Shown: positions 37,137 through 46,500 of the stretch, in pieces
How the letters are laid out: each line of letters starts with the position of its first letter
How positions within the stretch are numbered: position 1 is the stretch's first letter
Origin: Bacteroidales bacterium UBA2939
GTDB taxonomy: Bacteria; Bacteroidota; Bacteroidia; Bacteroidales; P3
DNA length: 64,000 nt
Direction of reading: 5' to 3'
NCBI GenBank assembly: GCA_002349055.1
Contig: DECD01000024.1
Coordinates: 7,118-71,117 of the forward strand
Notes under the pieces: model-generated
The model's input: the letters and a program-made list of their open reading frames with translations, nothing else
Told to the model about the DNA's origin: nothing
Database searches by the model: none
Position numbers and translations under genes: made by a program

Positions 37137-39761
37137 TTGGATAGTTACTGAGGAGTTGCCGTTGACAGCGCCGTTGTTGCCGCCGCCGTAGACATTGCCG
37201 GTGATGGAGGCTCCCTGACGGAGGAAGACCGCGGGGTTGCCGGTGACGGTGGCTGTGGAGCCGTAGCCACCGCCGAAGACGTTGCCGCTGACGACACCGG
37301 TGCCTGTGATGGTCACCACGGGGTAGTCGGGCGTTCCCACGGGGGCGGAGTAGGCAGCATTGTTGCCACCACCATAGACATCATGGTTGATGGTGCCAGC
37401 CGTGACATTCACCGCCACGGTGCTCTGGGGAGCGCCGTTGGCGTTGTTGCAGCCGAAGACATTCTCCACGGTGCCGCCATTGACATTCACCTGCACAGCT
37501 CCGTTGACCTGAGCTGCGTGGGAGCCGTCGCCGAGGCCACCGCCGTAGAGGTCGCCGTGAATGGTGCCCTTATTGAGGGTTACCACGGTGCTCTTGTCTG
37601 CAGCGTTGATATTGCCCTTAGCCGAGCCGCCATAGACGTCGCCATAGATGGCGGGCTCGTTGGCTATGCTGGAAGAGCCGATGGTGACGGTGACGTCGTC
37701 GGAGGTGGCGGTGCTGAGGCCATAGCCGCCACCGTAGACACCGTCTTCATAGTTGTCATCGTCGGTGCCTATGGTGCCGCCATTGATGGCGACGGTGATG
37801 GCGCCGCCGACGGTGCCGTTGGTGTTGCAACCGCCGTAGAGACCGCCGGTGATGGTGCTGGTGGTCGAGGCGCCGTTGTTGACATAGACCGACACATCGC
37901 CGGTGACGCCGCCAGAGGAGACGTCGTTGCCGCCGCCGTAGACTTTTTCCACCGTGCCGCCGTTCATACGCACGGAGGAGCTGCCCACATTGGCCTGGTT
38001 GCCACCGCCGAAGAGGCGGGTGGCGGTGCCGTTGATGACATCGACTGTGGCGAGGCCCGAGACGGGAGCCACGTTACCGCCGCCGAAGACGTCGGTGGCG
38101 TGGCTTACGTCCAGCGCGAACTGCACGGTGGCACTGCCGGCGACAGCAGCAGCGTTGCCACCGCCGTAGACATTGCCCACGACATAGGGATGGGGATAAC
38201 TGGTCAGGAGCGACATGGTGTCGCCGCCCGGTGTGCGGTTGGCCGCTGCGCCGATGATTACTCTGGGATTGGAGGTCACGGTAGCGGTGCCACCCTTGGC
38301 GCCACCATAGACGCTGCCCCGGATGCCCAGGATTTCGGTAGGACCATCCTGCACGGCATCGGCATGCGCCACATGGATGATATTGACGCGGGGCGAAGTG
38401 GGATTGACCTGCGCACCGCTGACGGTGATTTTGTTGGGAGTATAGGCCGTCTCATTGCCGCCGCCATAGATATTGGTGATATCGAGCTTGCAGGAGCCCT
38501 CGAGGTCGAAGACGTTGACGGTGATGAGGCCCGTGATGTTGCCATTGATATTGGAGCCGCCGAAAGCATCGGTGATGGTACCACCATATATATTAAGGTT
38601 GACGTTGCCGGTGATATTGGCCGCTTTCTCGGCCGTACCTTTCGAGCCGCCGTAGACCGCCTCGAAGGTGCCGCCGTAGACGTTGAGGGTGACGTCGCCG
38701 TTGATGATTTCGGCCTTGTTGGAGCCGCCGTAGAGTTCGTCGACATAATCCACGCCGCATCCCACGGTGAGTTCCACGTTGCCGTGGGTCGCGGCCTCAT
38801 TGGAGCCGCCGAAGAGCGAGATGATGTATTCTTCCTGATCGTCGCTACAAGGACCGGTCTTCAAGACGGTGAGACTCTTGATACCGCCAAGGATGTCACC
38901 CGCGGTGTTGGAGCCAGCGAAAGCAGCGGTGAAGTAGCCACCCTCGATGGTGGAGGTGGCGTTGCCGTAGATGTTGGCCGCGCGGTAGGGGTTGGTATTT
39001 TCGTCCCACGCCGCCGCGGGGTTGGTGAGGGTATGACCGTCGCCGCCGCCGAAGAGGGTGTCGATGCGGCCACCCTCGATGGTGACATAGACGTTGGCCT
39101 TGATGGTGTCGGAGCCCGACACGCTACCTACGTCGGCAGCGCGGCCGCCGCCGTAGACCATCTTGACGGTGTTTTCGCAGTTGTGGATAAAGACTGTGGT
39201 GGAGTAACGGTTGGTCACCGCCGGCACGTAGGCCGCCTCGTTGCCGCCCCCGTAGACGGCCTGGATGGCGAAAGTGGTGTTTGTATGCCAATCCGAAGCA
39301 CTGGGAGAGACAGTGGTCTTGAACGTTTCGAAGTCGGCGAAGGTGCCCACCAGGTTGTTGGGAGTTCCGGAAGTGTGGGCGGTCTGCCAGATGTCGACCT
39401 TGACGTTGTTGCGGGGAGTGCCTGCGATATTATTGCAGCCGAAGACATAGCCTCTGATGGTGGCGCTGCCGCTGATGTCGCCTGTGCCCTCTTCTTTCTG
39501 TCCGATATAGACGTGCACGCCGCCTTTGACGAGGGGTTCGACGAGTGGGTCTGCCTGACCGCGGCCGCCGCCGTAGACGCTACCCGTCACGGTGCCGGAG
39601 AGGATATATACCCTGGTGGAGTCGGAGGCGTTGGTGCCCACGTCGGCCAGGTTGCCGCCGCCGTAGACGTCGCCGTCGACAGTGACATGCTGGGCCGTTG
39701 CCGTGCCGCCCATAAGCAGCATTGCCAGCATCAAAGCCATTCTTGTTGTTTTTCGGTTCAT
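37128..39761 (-). CDS. 877-residue glycine-motif repeat protein
   Basis: Signal peptide at the N-terminus (MNRKTTRMALMLAMLLMGG, cleavage near ATAQ). The mature protein is made only of the same [VI]-[YF]-GGG repeat as the giant downstream, and follows the same module order: GGNLADVG, then FGCNNIAGTPRNNVKVDIW, then HNCENTV (about 39170) with GGR and FGGGDG, then FGGSNINGNITG, then NIYGGGNETAYTP, then GCNNANGAPQSTV. It reads as a single-cycle version of the giant's large block. It ends VTIQDE in the middle of a repeat unit with no T9SS sorting domain or anchor. It is 69 bp downstream of the 1119-residue gene and 71 bp upstream of the giant, so co-transcription is likely. Function unknown. Confidence 0.8.
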   Translation of the reverse strand: MNRKTTRMALMLAMLLMGGTATAQHVTVDGDVYGGGNLADVGTNASDSTRVYILSGTVTGSVYGGGRGQADPLVEPLVKGGVHVYIGQKEEGTGDISGSATIRGYVFGCNNIAGTPRNNVKVDIWQTAHTSGTPNNLVGTFADFETFKTTVSPSASDWHTNTTFAIQAVYGGGNEAAYVPAVTNRYSTTVFIHNCENTVKMVYGGGRAADVGSVSGSDTIKANVYVTIEGGRIDTLFGGGDGHTLTNPAAAWDENTNPYRAANIYGNATSTIEGGYFTAAFAGSNTAGDILGGIKSLTVLKTGPCSDDQEEYIISLFGGSNEAATHGNVELTVGCGVDYVDELYGGSNKAEIINGDVTLNVYGGTFEAVYGGSKGTAEKAANITGNVNLNIYGGTITDAFGGSNINGNITGLITVNVFDLEGSCKLDITNIYGGGNETAYTPNKITVSGAQVNPTSPRVNIIHVAHADAVQDGPTEILGIRGSVYGGAKGGTATVTSNPRVIIGAAANRTPGGDTMSLLTSYPHPYVVGNVYGGGNAAAVAGSATVQFALDVSHATDVFGGGNVAPVSGLATVDVINGTATRLFGGGNQANVGSSSVRMNGGTVEKVYGGGNDVSSGGVTGDVSVYVNNGASTTSTITGGLYGGCNTNGTVGGAITVAINGGTIGTDDDNYEDGVYGGGYGLSTATSDDVTVTIGSSSIANEPAIYGDVYGGSAKGNINAADKSTVVTLNKGTIHGDLYGGGLGDGSHAAQVNGAVQVNVNGGTVENVFGCNNANGAPQSTVAVNVTAGTINHDVYGGGNNAAYSAPVGTPDYPVVTITGTGVVSGNVFGGGYGSTATVTGNPAVFLRQGASITGNVYGGGNNGAVNGNSSVTIQDE

Positions 39762-39777
39762 ATCTTGTTGTGTTTTA

Positions 39778-39831
39778 TTCTGAGTGTTCTGAGTATTCTG
39801 AATTTTCTGAATAATCTGAATATTCTGATTT
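39778..39831. repeat. 9-bp tandem array, unit TTCTGAATA (intergenic copy 2)
   Basis: Six 9-bp units from 39778 (TTCTGAGTG, TTCTGAGTA, then four more). TTCTGAATA is, apart from phase, the reverse complement of the TTCAGAATA unit at 37059, so the two arrays are inverted relative to each other. It ends at the TAA stop (39831-39833) of the upstream gene. Confidence 0.85.
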
Positions 39832-42800
39832 TATTGTATCGTTACTGTGGTGGCGCCGGAGACGGTGCCTCTGTTGCCGCCGGCGAAGACGTTGCCACGC
39901 ACGTAGGTGTTACCTTGGAGGAGGACCGAGGTGGTGGCGTTGGCAGGGGTGGTGTTGTAGACCGTGCTCTCGTCGCCGCCGCCATAGACGTTACCCGTGG
40001 TGGCATCGCCCTGAGTGCCTATCTCGCTGTCACCCTTGATGGTGAGGGTCACGGTGCCGGAGACAGAGCCGAGGTTGGTCTTGCTGAGGTCGATGTCGGT
40101 TGTGACCTTCCCTTCTGCAAACGCAGGATCGAGGCTACCATTTGATGGGAAAGTTCCATTTTTCCACTGGAATGTGGTGGTGCCGGAAAACACGCCAGGC
40201 TCGAATATACCCGCAGCACTGTTGAAATTGGGATTTATCGTGAATCCTTCATTTCTTACTTCAAGCGTAGGCACCGATGCAGAGTAACCAGCTCCAAACA
40301 CATTACCTTTTACTGTGCAGCCGTCAAGTTCAGAAGTTACATTGCCCACTACCTTACCCAGGCTACCGCCGCCATAAAAATTGTTCTCAATGGTGCATCC
40401 TTTCAGATTTGACTCCACGTCGTTGCATTGCGCCAGCGAGAAGGAGGCATACTTGATATAGAAGCGGGCACCCGTCTTACCAGAACTCCAAATGAAGAAC
40501 TCGTAATCGAAGTCGGTAGCCACACCAGGACCTTTCTGTCCGTATTTGGTATCAGGGGCATAGGTTGACGTTCCGTCGTAATATTTACCACGCTCGTTTT
40601 GGTGAGAGCCTGGTTTTGTCGGGCAGTAGTAGTATTTCTGCAAATCGTTGAAGTTGTAGTTTATTGCATCGAAATACTTCTTTCTGGTATAGGACAATCC
40701 ACCGAAACCGGCACCGAAAAACTTTCCAAAAACACATCCTTCAGCGTTGGTAGTGACCTTTTTCCCTTGTTGCATATTTCCGAACTTGGGACCACCGCAG
40801 TAGGTGGTCACGTGGCTGTTGTAGATGTCGACGGTGACGTGGCCAGTGATGGGTTTGGCATCGTTGGTGCCGCCGCCGTAGAAGTTATCGATATCGGCAT
40901 TGTATATCTGCCACCGCACATTGCCGTTGATTGCTTCCTGCGATGCTCCTGCCACCTCGTGGAAGTAGCCGCCGCTGATGTAACATTCGGCGTTGTCATT
41001 TCTTACTATAGCATTGGCATTGTAGGTGCCGGTGAGGTAAAATCCGGGGTATTCGCCTCCCGTCACCGACACTGGCACATGGGGTGTCGACTGGCTACCA
41101 TCACCATGGGTGCCCATGCCAAATTCATAAATCCACACATTTCCACCTACATGGATATAGTAAACCTTTCCATTAACCTGGTCCCTCTGAGTAGACACAA
41201 ACTGGTCGAAGACGCCGCCGAGCAGGATGAGCGGAGCATCTACCTTACCGGAATTATTATTGTTGTCGGAACTGCCCGTATTCTCGTACTCAAACTGTGG
41301 GAAATAAAGCAATGCGGTATTGGTAATTTCGAACCAACCTTTGGTTTTATAGATGGTCATATTGCAAATGAGACTGGCACCATTGGGTCTCTGGGCCTGA
41401 GAGGTGCCGATAACATTGATGAAGTCGTAACGGATAGGCGACACATTCAATCGACCTATATGGTGGTAGATGAGGCTGTAGTCGGGTTCGTGGTCGTTGT
41501 CCGCGTCCACCGACATCATAGTGAAGGGCTTGGTGCCATTCGACGGCACACCGTTCAGGTGGAAGTTTCCGACCAGAACGACCGCATTGTCATAGACTGT
41601 TGTCCCCGAACCAATACCGGTGATGCTGGTTCTTATTTTTTGACCGTTGAATTGGGTGGTGTTGTCAACAGCCTGGGTACCTGTCTGGGTGACGTTCTGT
41701 TTGCCACCGTAGTCTTTGTTGTACACCACATCGTAGTTAGGGTCGGCAACATATATCGCGTTGCCCCAGTAGGGCTCGATGGTGATGGAGGTGACGCCGT
41801 AGGGCACGTCGAAGTAGGCCCCTTGCGAGAAGACGCGGTGGCTGACACTGTAGAGGTCCTTGTTCGAACTCTTGCGGTCGGCGTAGTTGTGGTTGGGGTA
41901 GTCGGTGATGCCCGAAGTGGGGTAGTTGGCCGATGTGTAGGGGTCGCCAGCGATGGGGGTGATGGCTGTAATCTTCCAGCCGGTGACCGCCTTGTTGCCG
42001 GTGTAGTTGCCGGAGCCCACGTCGTTGTAGTAGGGCAGCTGCACCTTGTCGTAGTTGTAGTTGAAGCGGTCGAAATCTTTGTCGGTGCGGGTAAGGGTGA
42101 GGCTGCTGGTGGTGATGCTGGCACCCGAAGGGGCATTGCTCCCCACCCCACTGATGGTCACCGCCAATGTCCGGCCCAACTTGCCGCCATGATTTCTTCC
42201 CACGGTGGCGCTGTCGGGGGCGTTGTCGGTGTCGGGGTTGATGATGGAAGGATAGGTTCCTTGGGCTTTCAGTATGGGATAGGGTTTGGGATTGGCATTG
42301 GTGCGGTCGGCGGTTTCGAGCACCCACTTGGCCATATCACCCGGCGCAACGGTGGTAGTAGCAGTTGAGGCATAGATGGCAGCCAGCTTCTTGTTGCTGT
42401 TGAGCAGCAGGCGATAGAACTCGAAACGGTTCAGGTATTTCTCCTCCACGGCCAGCACGCTATTGTAATTATCCTTGGTGAGATGACTGGAGGGCAATTG
42501 GTCGTAAGCGTAATAGTTGAATGTATTCAAGCCATCTATCACGTTAGCAATATTTTTGCCTCCATAGACGGGAGATTTGGTAGTGCCGTCGGTGATGTCG
42601 CCGTAGAACATGCAGTTCATCACCATGGTACGAATGTCAGATGCTGTGGAGGCGTAATTGTTGTAGCCCACAATACCACCGACATTGGTGCCGCCGGTGA
42701 TGTTGGCGTAGGAGTAGCAGTTGACGACGCGGGCGGTGCCGCCTAGGGAACCCACGAGGCCGCCAGTGTAGGCGGTGCCCTTCACCGTACCGTCCAGGAT

Positions 42801-43190
42801 GCCGCAGTTGTAGATGCGGGAGGCACCGACAGCGTTGGCGGCGATGGCACCTGCATTGCCTGTGACATTGATAGAAGTGGTACTGATAATGACATTCTTG
42901 ATGACGGCATCCTCGATATAGGTGAAGAGCGGCTTGTCCCAAGTGCCTGTGATGGTTGCCAATTGGCCATCGATGATGCCTTTGAAGGGGTTGTCGGCAG
43001 TGGAGCCGATGCCACCTGACGGTGTGCCTGTTGTGGAGAAATCGCCGGCGAGGACATAATTACCTGTCTGGCTGGTGATATCAGAGAGATCATGTATCGT
43101 CGTCTGGCTCCATGAGGCTGTGGGCAAGAGGGCTGCCAGCAGCAACATCAAGAATCTTGATTTTTGGTTATATTTAACGTTAATTGCCAT
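39831..43190 (-). CDS. 1119-residue secreted GLUG / glycine-motif protein (paralogue of 43576..47097)
   Basis: Signal peptide with cleavage near SWSQ. Residues about 30-230 contain GLUG-type repeats (TGGLVGSLGGTA, VGGIVGYNN, NCYSYANITGG), which match the neighbouring 1173-residue protein almost module by module. The middle (about 330-800) has shared blocks, for example SHRVFSQGAYFDVPYGVTSI and VVLVGNFHLNG. The last 130 residues switch to the cluster's repeat (NNFYGGGSLGKVVGNV, GNVYGGGDES, GNVFAGGNRG) and stop at VTIQ, without a T9SS domain. It probably forms an exported surface protein acting with the other cluster members; this is inferred from context only. Confidence 0.8.
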   Translation of the reverse strand: MAINVKYNQKSRFLMLLLAALLPTASWSQTTIHDLSDITSQTGNYVLAGDFSTTGTPSGGIGSTADNPFKGIIDGQLATITGTWDKPLFTYIEDAVIKNVIISTTSINVTGNAGAIAANAVGASRIYNCGILDGTVKGTAYTGGLVGSLGGTARVVNCYSYANITGGTNVGGIVGYNNYASTASDIRTMVMNCMFYGDITDGTTKSPVYGGKNIANVIDGLNTFNYYAYDQLPSSHLTKDNYNSVLAVEEKYLNRFEFYRLLLNSNKKLAAIYASTATTTVAPGDMAKWVLETADRTNANPKPYPILKAQGTYPSIINPDTDNAPDSATVGRNHGGKLGRTLAVTISGVGSNAPSGASITTSSLTLTRTDKDFDRFNYNYDKVQLPYYNDVGSGNYTGNKAVTGWKITAITPIAGDPYTSANYPTSGITDYPNHNYADRKSSNKDLYSVSHRVFSQGAYFDVPYGVTSITIEPYWGNAIYVADPNYDVVYNKDYGGKQNVTQTGTQAVDNTTQFNGQKIRTSITGIGSGTTVYDNAVVLVGNFHLNGVPSNGTKPFTMMSVDADNDHEPDYSLIYHHIGRLNVSPIRYDFINVIGTSQAQRPNGASLICNMTIYKTKGWFEITNTALLYFPQFEYENTGSSDNNNNSGKVDAPLILLGGVFDQFVSTQRDQVNGKVYYIHVGGNVWIYEFGMGTHGDGSQSTPHVPVSVTGGEYPGFYLTGTYNANAIVRNDNAECYISGGYFHEVAGASQEAINGNVRWQIYNADIDNFYGGGTNDAKPITGHVTVDIYNSHVTTYCGGPKFGNMQQGKKVTTNAEGCVFGKFFGAGFGGLSYTRKKYFDAINYNFNDLQKYYYCPTKPGSHQNERGKYYDGTSTYAPDTKYGQKGPGVATDFDYEFFIWSSGKTGARFYIKYASFSLAQCNDVESNLKGCTIENNFYGGGSLGKVVGNVTSELDGCTVKGNVFGAGYSASVPTLEVRNEGFTINPNFNSAAGIFEPGVFSGTTTFQWKNGTFPSNGSLDPAFAEGKVTTDIDLSKTNLGSVSGTVTLTIKGDSEIGTQGDATTGNVYGGGDESTVYNTTPANATTSVLLQGNTYVRGNVFAGGNRGTVSGATTVTIQ

Positions 43191-43248
43191 TAATTGTCCG
43201 TTAATTATTCGTTAATTATTCTTTCTTTGTTCTTTTGCTTGTTTTATT

Positions 43249-43470
43249 CTCCTGCTCGCCATGCTCACGAAATCTATAAATCTTATAAATTTTCTTTTTC
43301 CTCAATCAAAACTAAAAAAACTATCAAAATTTCTTGCTACCTGATTTTTTTCTCCGACAGATTGTAAAAGATTTTAAAAGAATTCATCACTCATCATTCC
43401 TCACTCATCACTTTCTTTTTCTCCTGCTCGCGCTCCGCGCTCACGAAATCTATAAATCTTATAAATTTTC
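43249..43470. repeat. Direct repeat pair in the 43.2-43.5 kb gap
   Basis: Copy one is 43249-43294 and copy two 43421-43470. Both start CTCCTGCTCG, differ by a short insertion, and then share CTCACGAAATCTATAAATCT followed by TATAAATTTTC. Only DNA-level identity is seen; no function is evident. Confidence 0.75.
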
Positions 43471-43546
43471 CCGCTACGCGGATTGCCTCTCAATTCCTAA
43501 TTTCTAATTCCTAATTCATCATTCCTAGCTACCTGCTAATTTTCAT

Positions 43547-43567
43547 TTTTCAATTTTCAATTTTCAA
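43547..43567. repeat. 7-bp array TTTTCAA after the 1173-residue gene
   Basis: Three perfect 7-bp units, nine bases from the gene's stop. The reverse complement, TTGAAAA, is the unit found at 47198, 47571, 49093 and 62655. Confidence 0.8.
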
Positions 43568-43575
43568 TTTAATAG

Positions 43576-46500
43576 TCACTCCCCGCTCCCTATCGTTACT
43601 GTGGTGGCGCCGGAGACGCTGCCGTTGTTGCCGCCGCCGAAGACGTTGCCGAGAACATGGGCGCCGTCCTGTAGCTTGACGGTAGTGTTGCCGTTGACCT
43701 TACTGGCATCGCCTCCACCAAATACATTACCGTCAACCTGACTAGTGCCATTAATAGTCAACGCGGTATTATTGTCGACTTCACCAAGACCCGTAAGGGA
43801 AATAGGTGTATAACACTTATATTCACTATCTGCGTTGCTCCAATACGTCGGAGCATTGGTAGAGGCTGTATTGTTATTTTTGTCGTTCGTCCAACGATAA
43901 TAACGATCTTCGCCATTGTCCTGGACATAATCCAAATAACCTTGCTCATCAATAAGACCAGCTTTATTACGGGTCGGAACATGTACGCTATTAACATCGT
44001 GCATTCTGAATCGGGGAATTTCTGCTGAATAACCTCCGCCGAAAACAGAGCCTTTCACATGAGTATTAGTCAGTGTTGATATGACATCGCCATCGACAGT
44101 CCCCAGGTTACCCCCACCATAGAAATCGTGTTCAATGGTGCAGTTCGTCAAGGTGTTTGTGACAGTACCCGTGATGGTGGTTCCGAACTGAGCCCATTGA
44201 ATGAATGTTCGCGCCACACAGTTTGCATTTAGTCCGTTAGAAGAATTGAATACCTCAAATTCAAACATGTCATGGTAGCCTTTGTCTGCGTTGTATTGCT
44301 TGGTCTTATTTGAAACAGTATTCAATGGGTTAAACACCGTGAATTTGTATGTACCATCCTTCCAGTTAGAAGGCCAACTAATATCATTATCAAACATCTG
44401 TTCACGATAGTAACTGGTTCCGCCATTGCCGCCACCAAAGAACTTATTAAAGATGGTATTATCTGCTGTTGTCATAACAGTTTTTCTGGTGCCGCCACTA
44501 GGTTTCGTCATCTCGCCAACCATTGGTCCTCCACAGAAAATGCCATAGACGATACTGTTATTGATAGTAACATCAATATTGCCTGTTACGGGTTTAGCGC
44601 CATTCATGCCGCCCCCATAGAATTTTTCTATGATGGCATGGTCAATCTTAAACGTGACATTACCATTCACCTGTTCATAGCCGGCTCCTGCCACAGTACC
44701 GAATCGCCCGCCATTGATATAACAATGGGGGTTGTCTGCTCTGACTGCTAAACCAGGTTGGTATATACCAGAAAGATACAATTCTGGAAAGTCTCCACCA
44801 ATCACATTGACAGCACAGTGACGTACAGTAGCATTTGCCGTATTGTTAGAAGCATGATGGCCCGGGGTGAAACGCTTGATGCGAAAGTGACCGCCCAGAA
44901 GGAAATAACTTACTTTATCTTTATTACCATTACAGTAGCGAACCACTATTTGCTCAAAATGACCACCATTAAGGATGATAGGAGACTCAACTCTACCAAC
45001 ATCGCCATCATATTCAAACTGCGTGGTATGCATGAACGAAGTTTCTGTGATTTCAAAATGCCCTTGCGGAATAAAGACACCTATGGCATATGCATTTTGA
45101 TTCGTTTTAATGGCCAGTCCTAACTCAGGAACTGGCAGAAAATCGAAACGGACAGGATGAATAGCAGGTCGGTCTGTTTTTTGACGGAACTGTAATTCCA
45201 GGCAATAGTCAGGCTCGTTATCCATATCCTCATCAATACTCATGATGGTAAAAGGACGGCTATTGTTGGCGTTTTTGTCACGTCCAACACTTTCACTTCG
45301 ATTCTTGACTTGAACATTACCAACAAGAACAATTGCTTGGTCATAAACCGTTAGAGAGGCACTTTTGGTTAATTTGCCAATAGCTTCTTGAAGCGTGGTT
45401 TGAACGGCTTGACCTTGGAATGTACTTGGCAAAGTGCCAGCGGGTGAAAAGGCTGTTCCATATTCTGCTCCAGAGCTTCCATCTGCTCCTTGGGCCACGT
45501 TCACACGATCCAAACTATGCTCCTTGTTATGCAGATATACAGCTTTGCCCCAGTATGCTTCTATGGTAATGGCAGTCACTCCTTCCGGCACATAGTAATA
45601 ACCACCCTGCGCAAAGACACGCCCACTCTTGCTGTAGAGATCTTTATTGGTGCAATTGCGGTCGGCAAAGTTGAAGCCATCTTCCCAAGCAGTGGTTGAT
45701 GTAACATCTGGTGTTACGGCAGCAGCAGATACTCCACCGCTTGAGGCAAAAGAATAACCTTTGAAGGTACCGGGGGTGCCTTCAGATATACTCGTAATTT
45801 TCCAACCTGTCACAACATAATCCTTGTAGTTACCGCCATATCTATCGTCCCACTGGGTTGCAGCATCTGCTGTCGGGTCCCCAAACAACTCATTGTAATA
45901 GGGCAATTGTATCTTAGCATAGCAATAATCATGGTTCAATGTATCCATATCCATTACAACGACAGACGATAAAGTCGTAGATGTTGCACCAGTGCCAGCA
46001 TGTTTGACACCAGCATTGACTGTAACACTGATAGTGCCCAGTTTTTTACCTTGATAAGGCTCGGCCGTTGCCCTACTGACCTTTTGATTTGTCTTTGGGT
46101 TCCATACATATTCGGGATCAGGATTGATAACAGAAGGATACATGCCCCATTCCTTTAAAATGGGATAAGGAGCAATTGATGGATCGAGCACCCACTTGGC
46201 TATTCCTACGGTTTCCACATCCGCATCAGTCGGAGCGGTTCCTGATGTTCCGCTAATCCACCAAGTGCATAGTTTCTTATTGCTGTTCAATATGCTGCGG
46301 TAATACTCAAAGCGAGTCAGATACTCTTCGTCGGCGGGTAAGGTGCAAAAATAGGCAGCAAAATTGGCGTATGAATCATCAAAAGTAACATCTTCTCCAT
46401 CGCGATAATAATTATAATTATTTACACCACTTGTACCTGCATTGCTTATTATATTTCCACCATAGACTGGTTTCATAGTTGATGCACCAGTTATGTTGCC

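Larger units (their letters stand above)
43191..43575. other. Intergenic region with nested repeats
   Basis: 385 AT-rich bp without a gene. It contains GTTAATTATTC twice at 11-bp spacing (43200-43221), a degenerate direct repeat of about 45-50 bp (43249-43294 and 43421-43470, sharing CTCACGAAATCTATAAATCT), a run of TCATCACTCATCATTCC-like sequence (about 43384-43412) and three TTTTCAA units at 43547-43567. A TAGTTTTG on the minus strand (43307-43314) could be a -7 box for the 1119-residue gene but has no good -33 partner. Confidence 0.6.
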
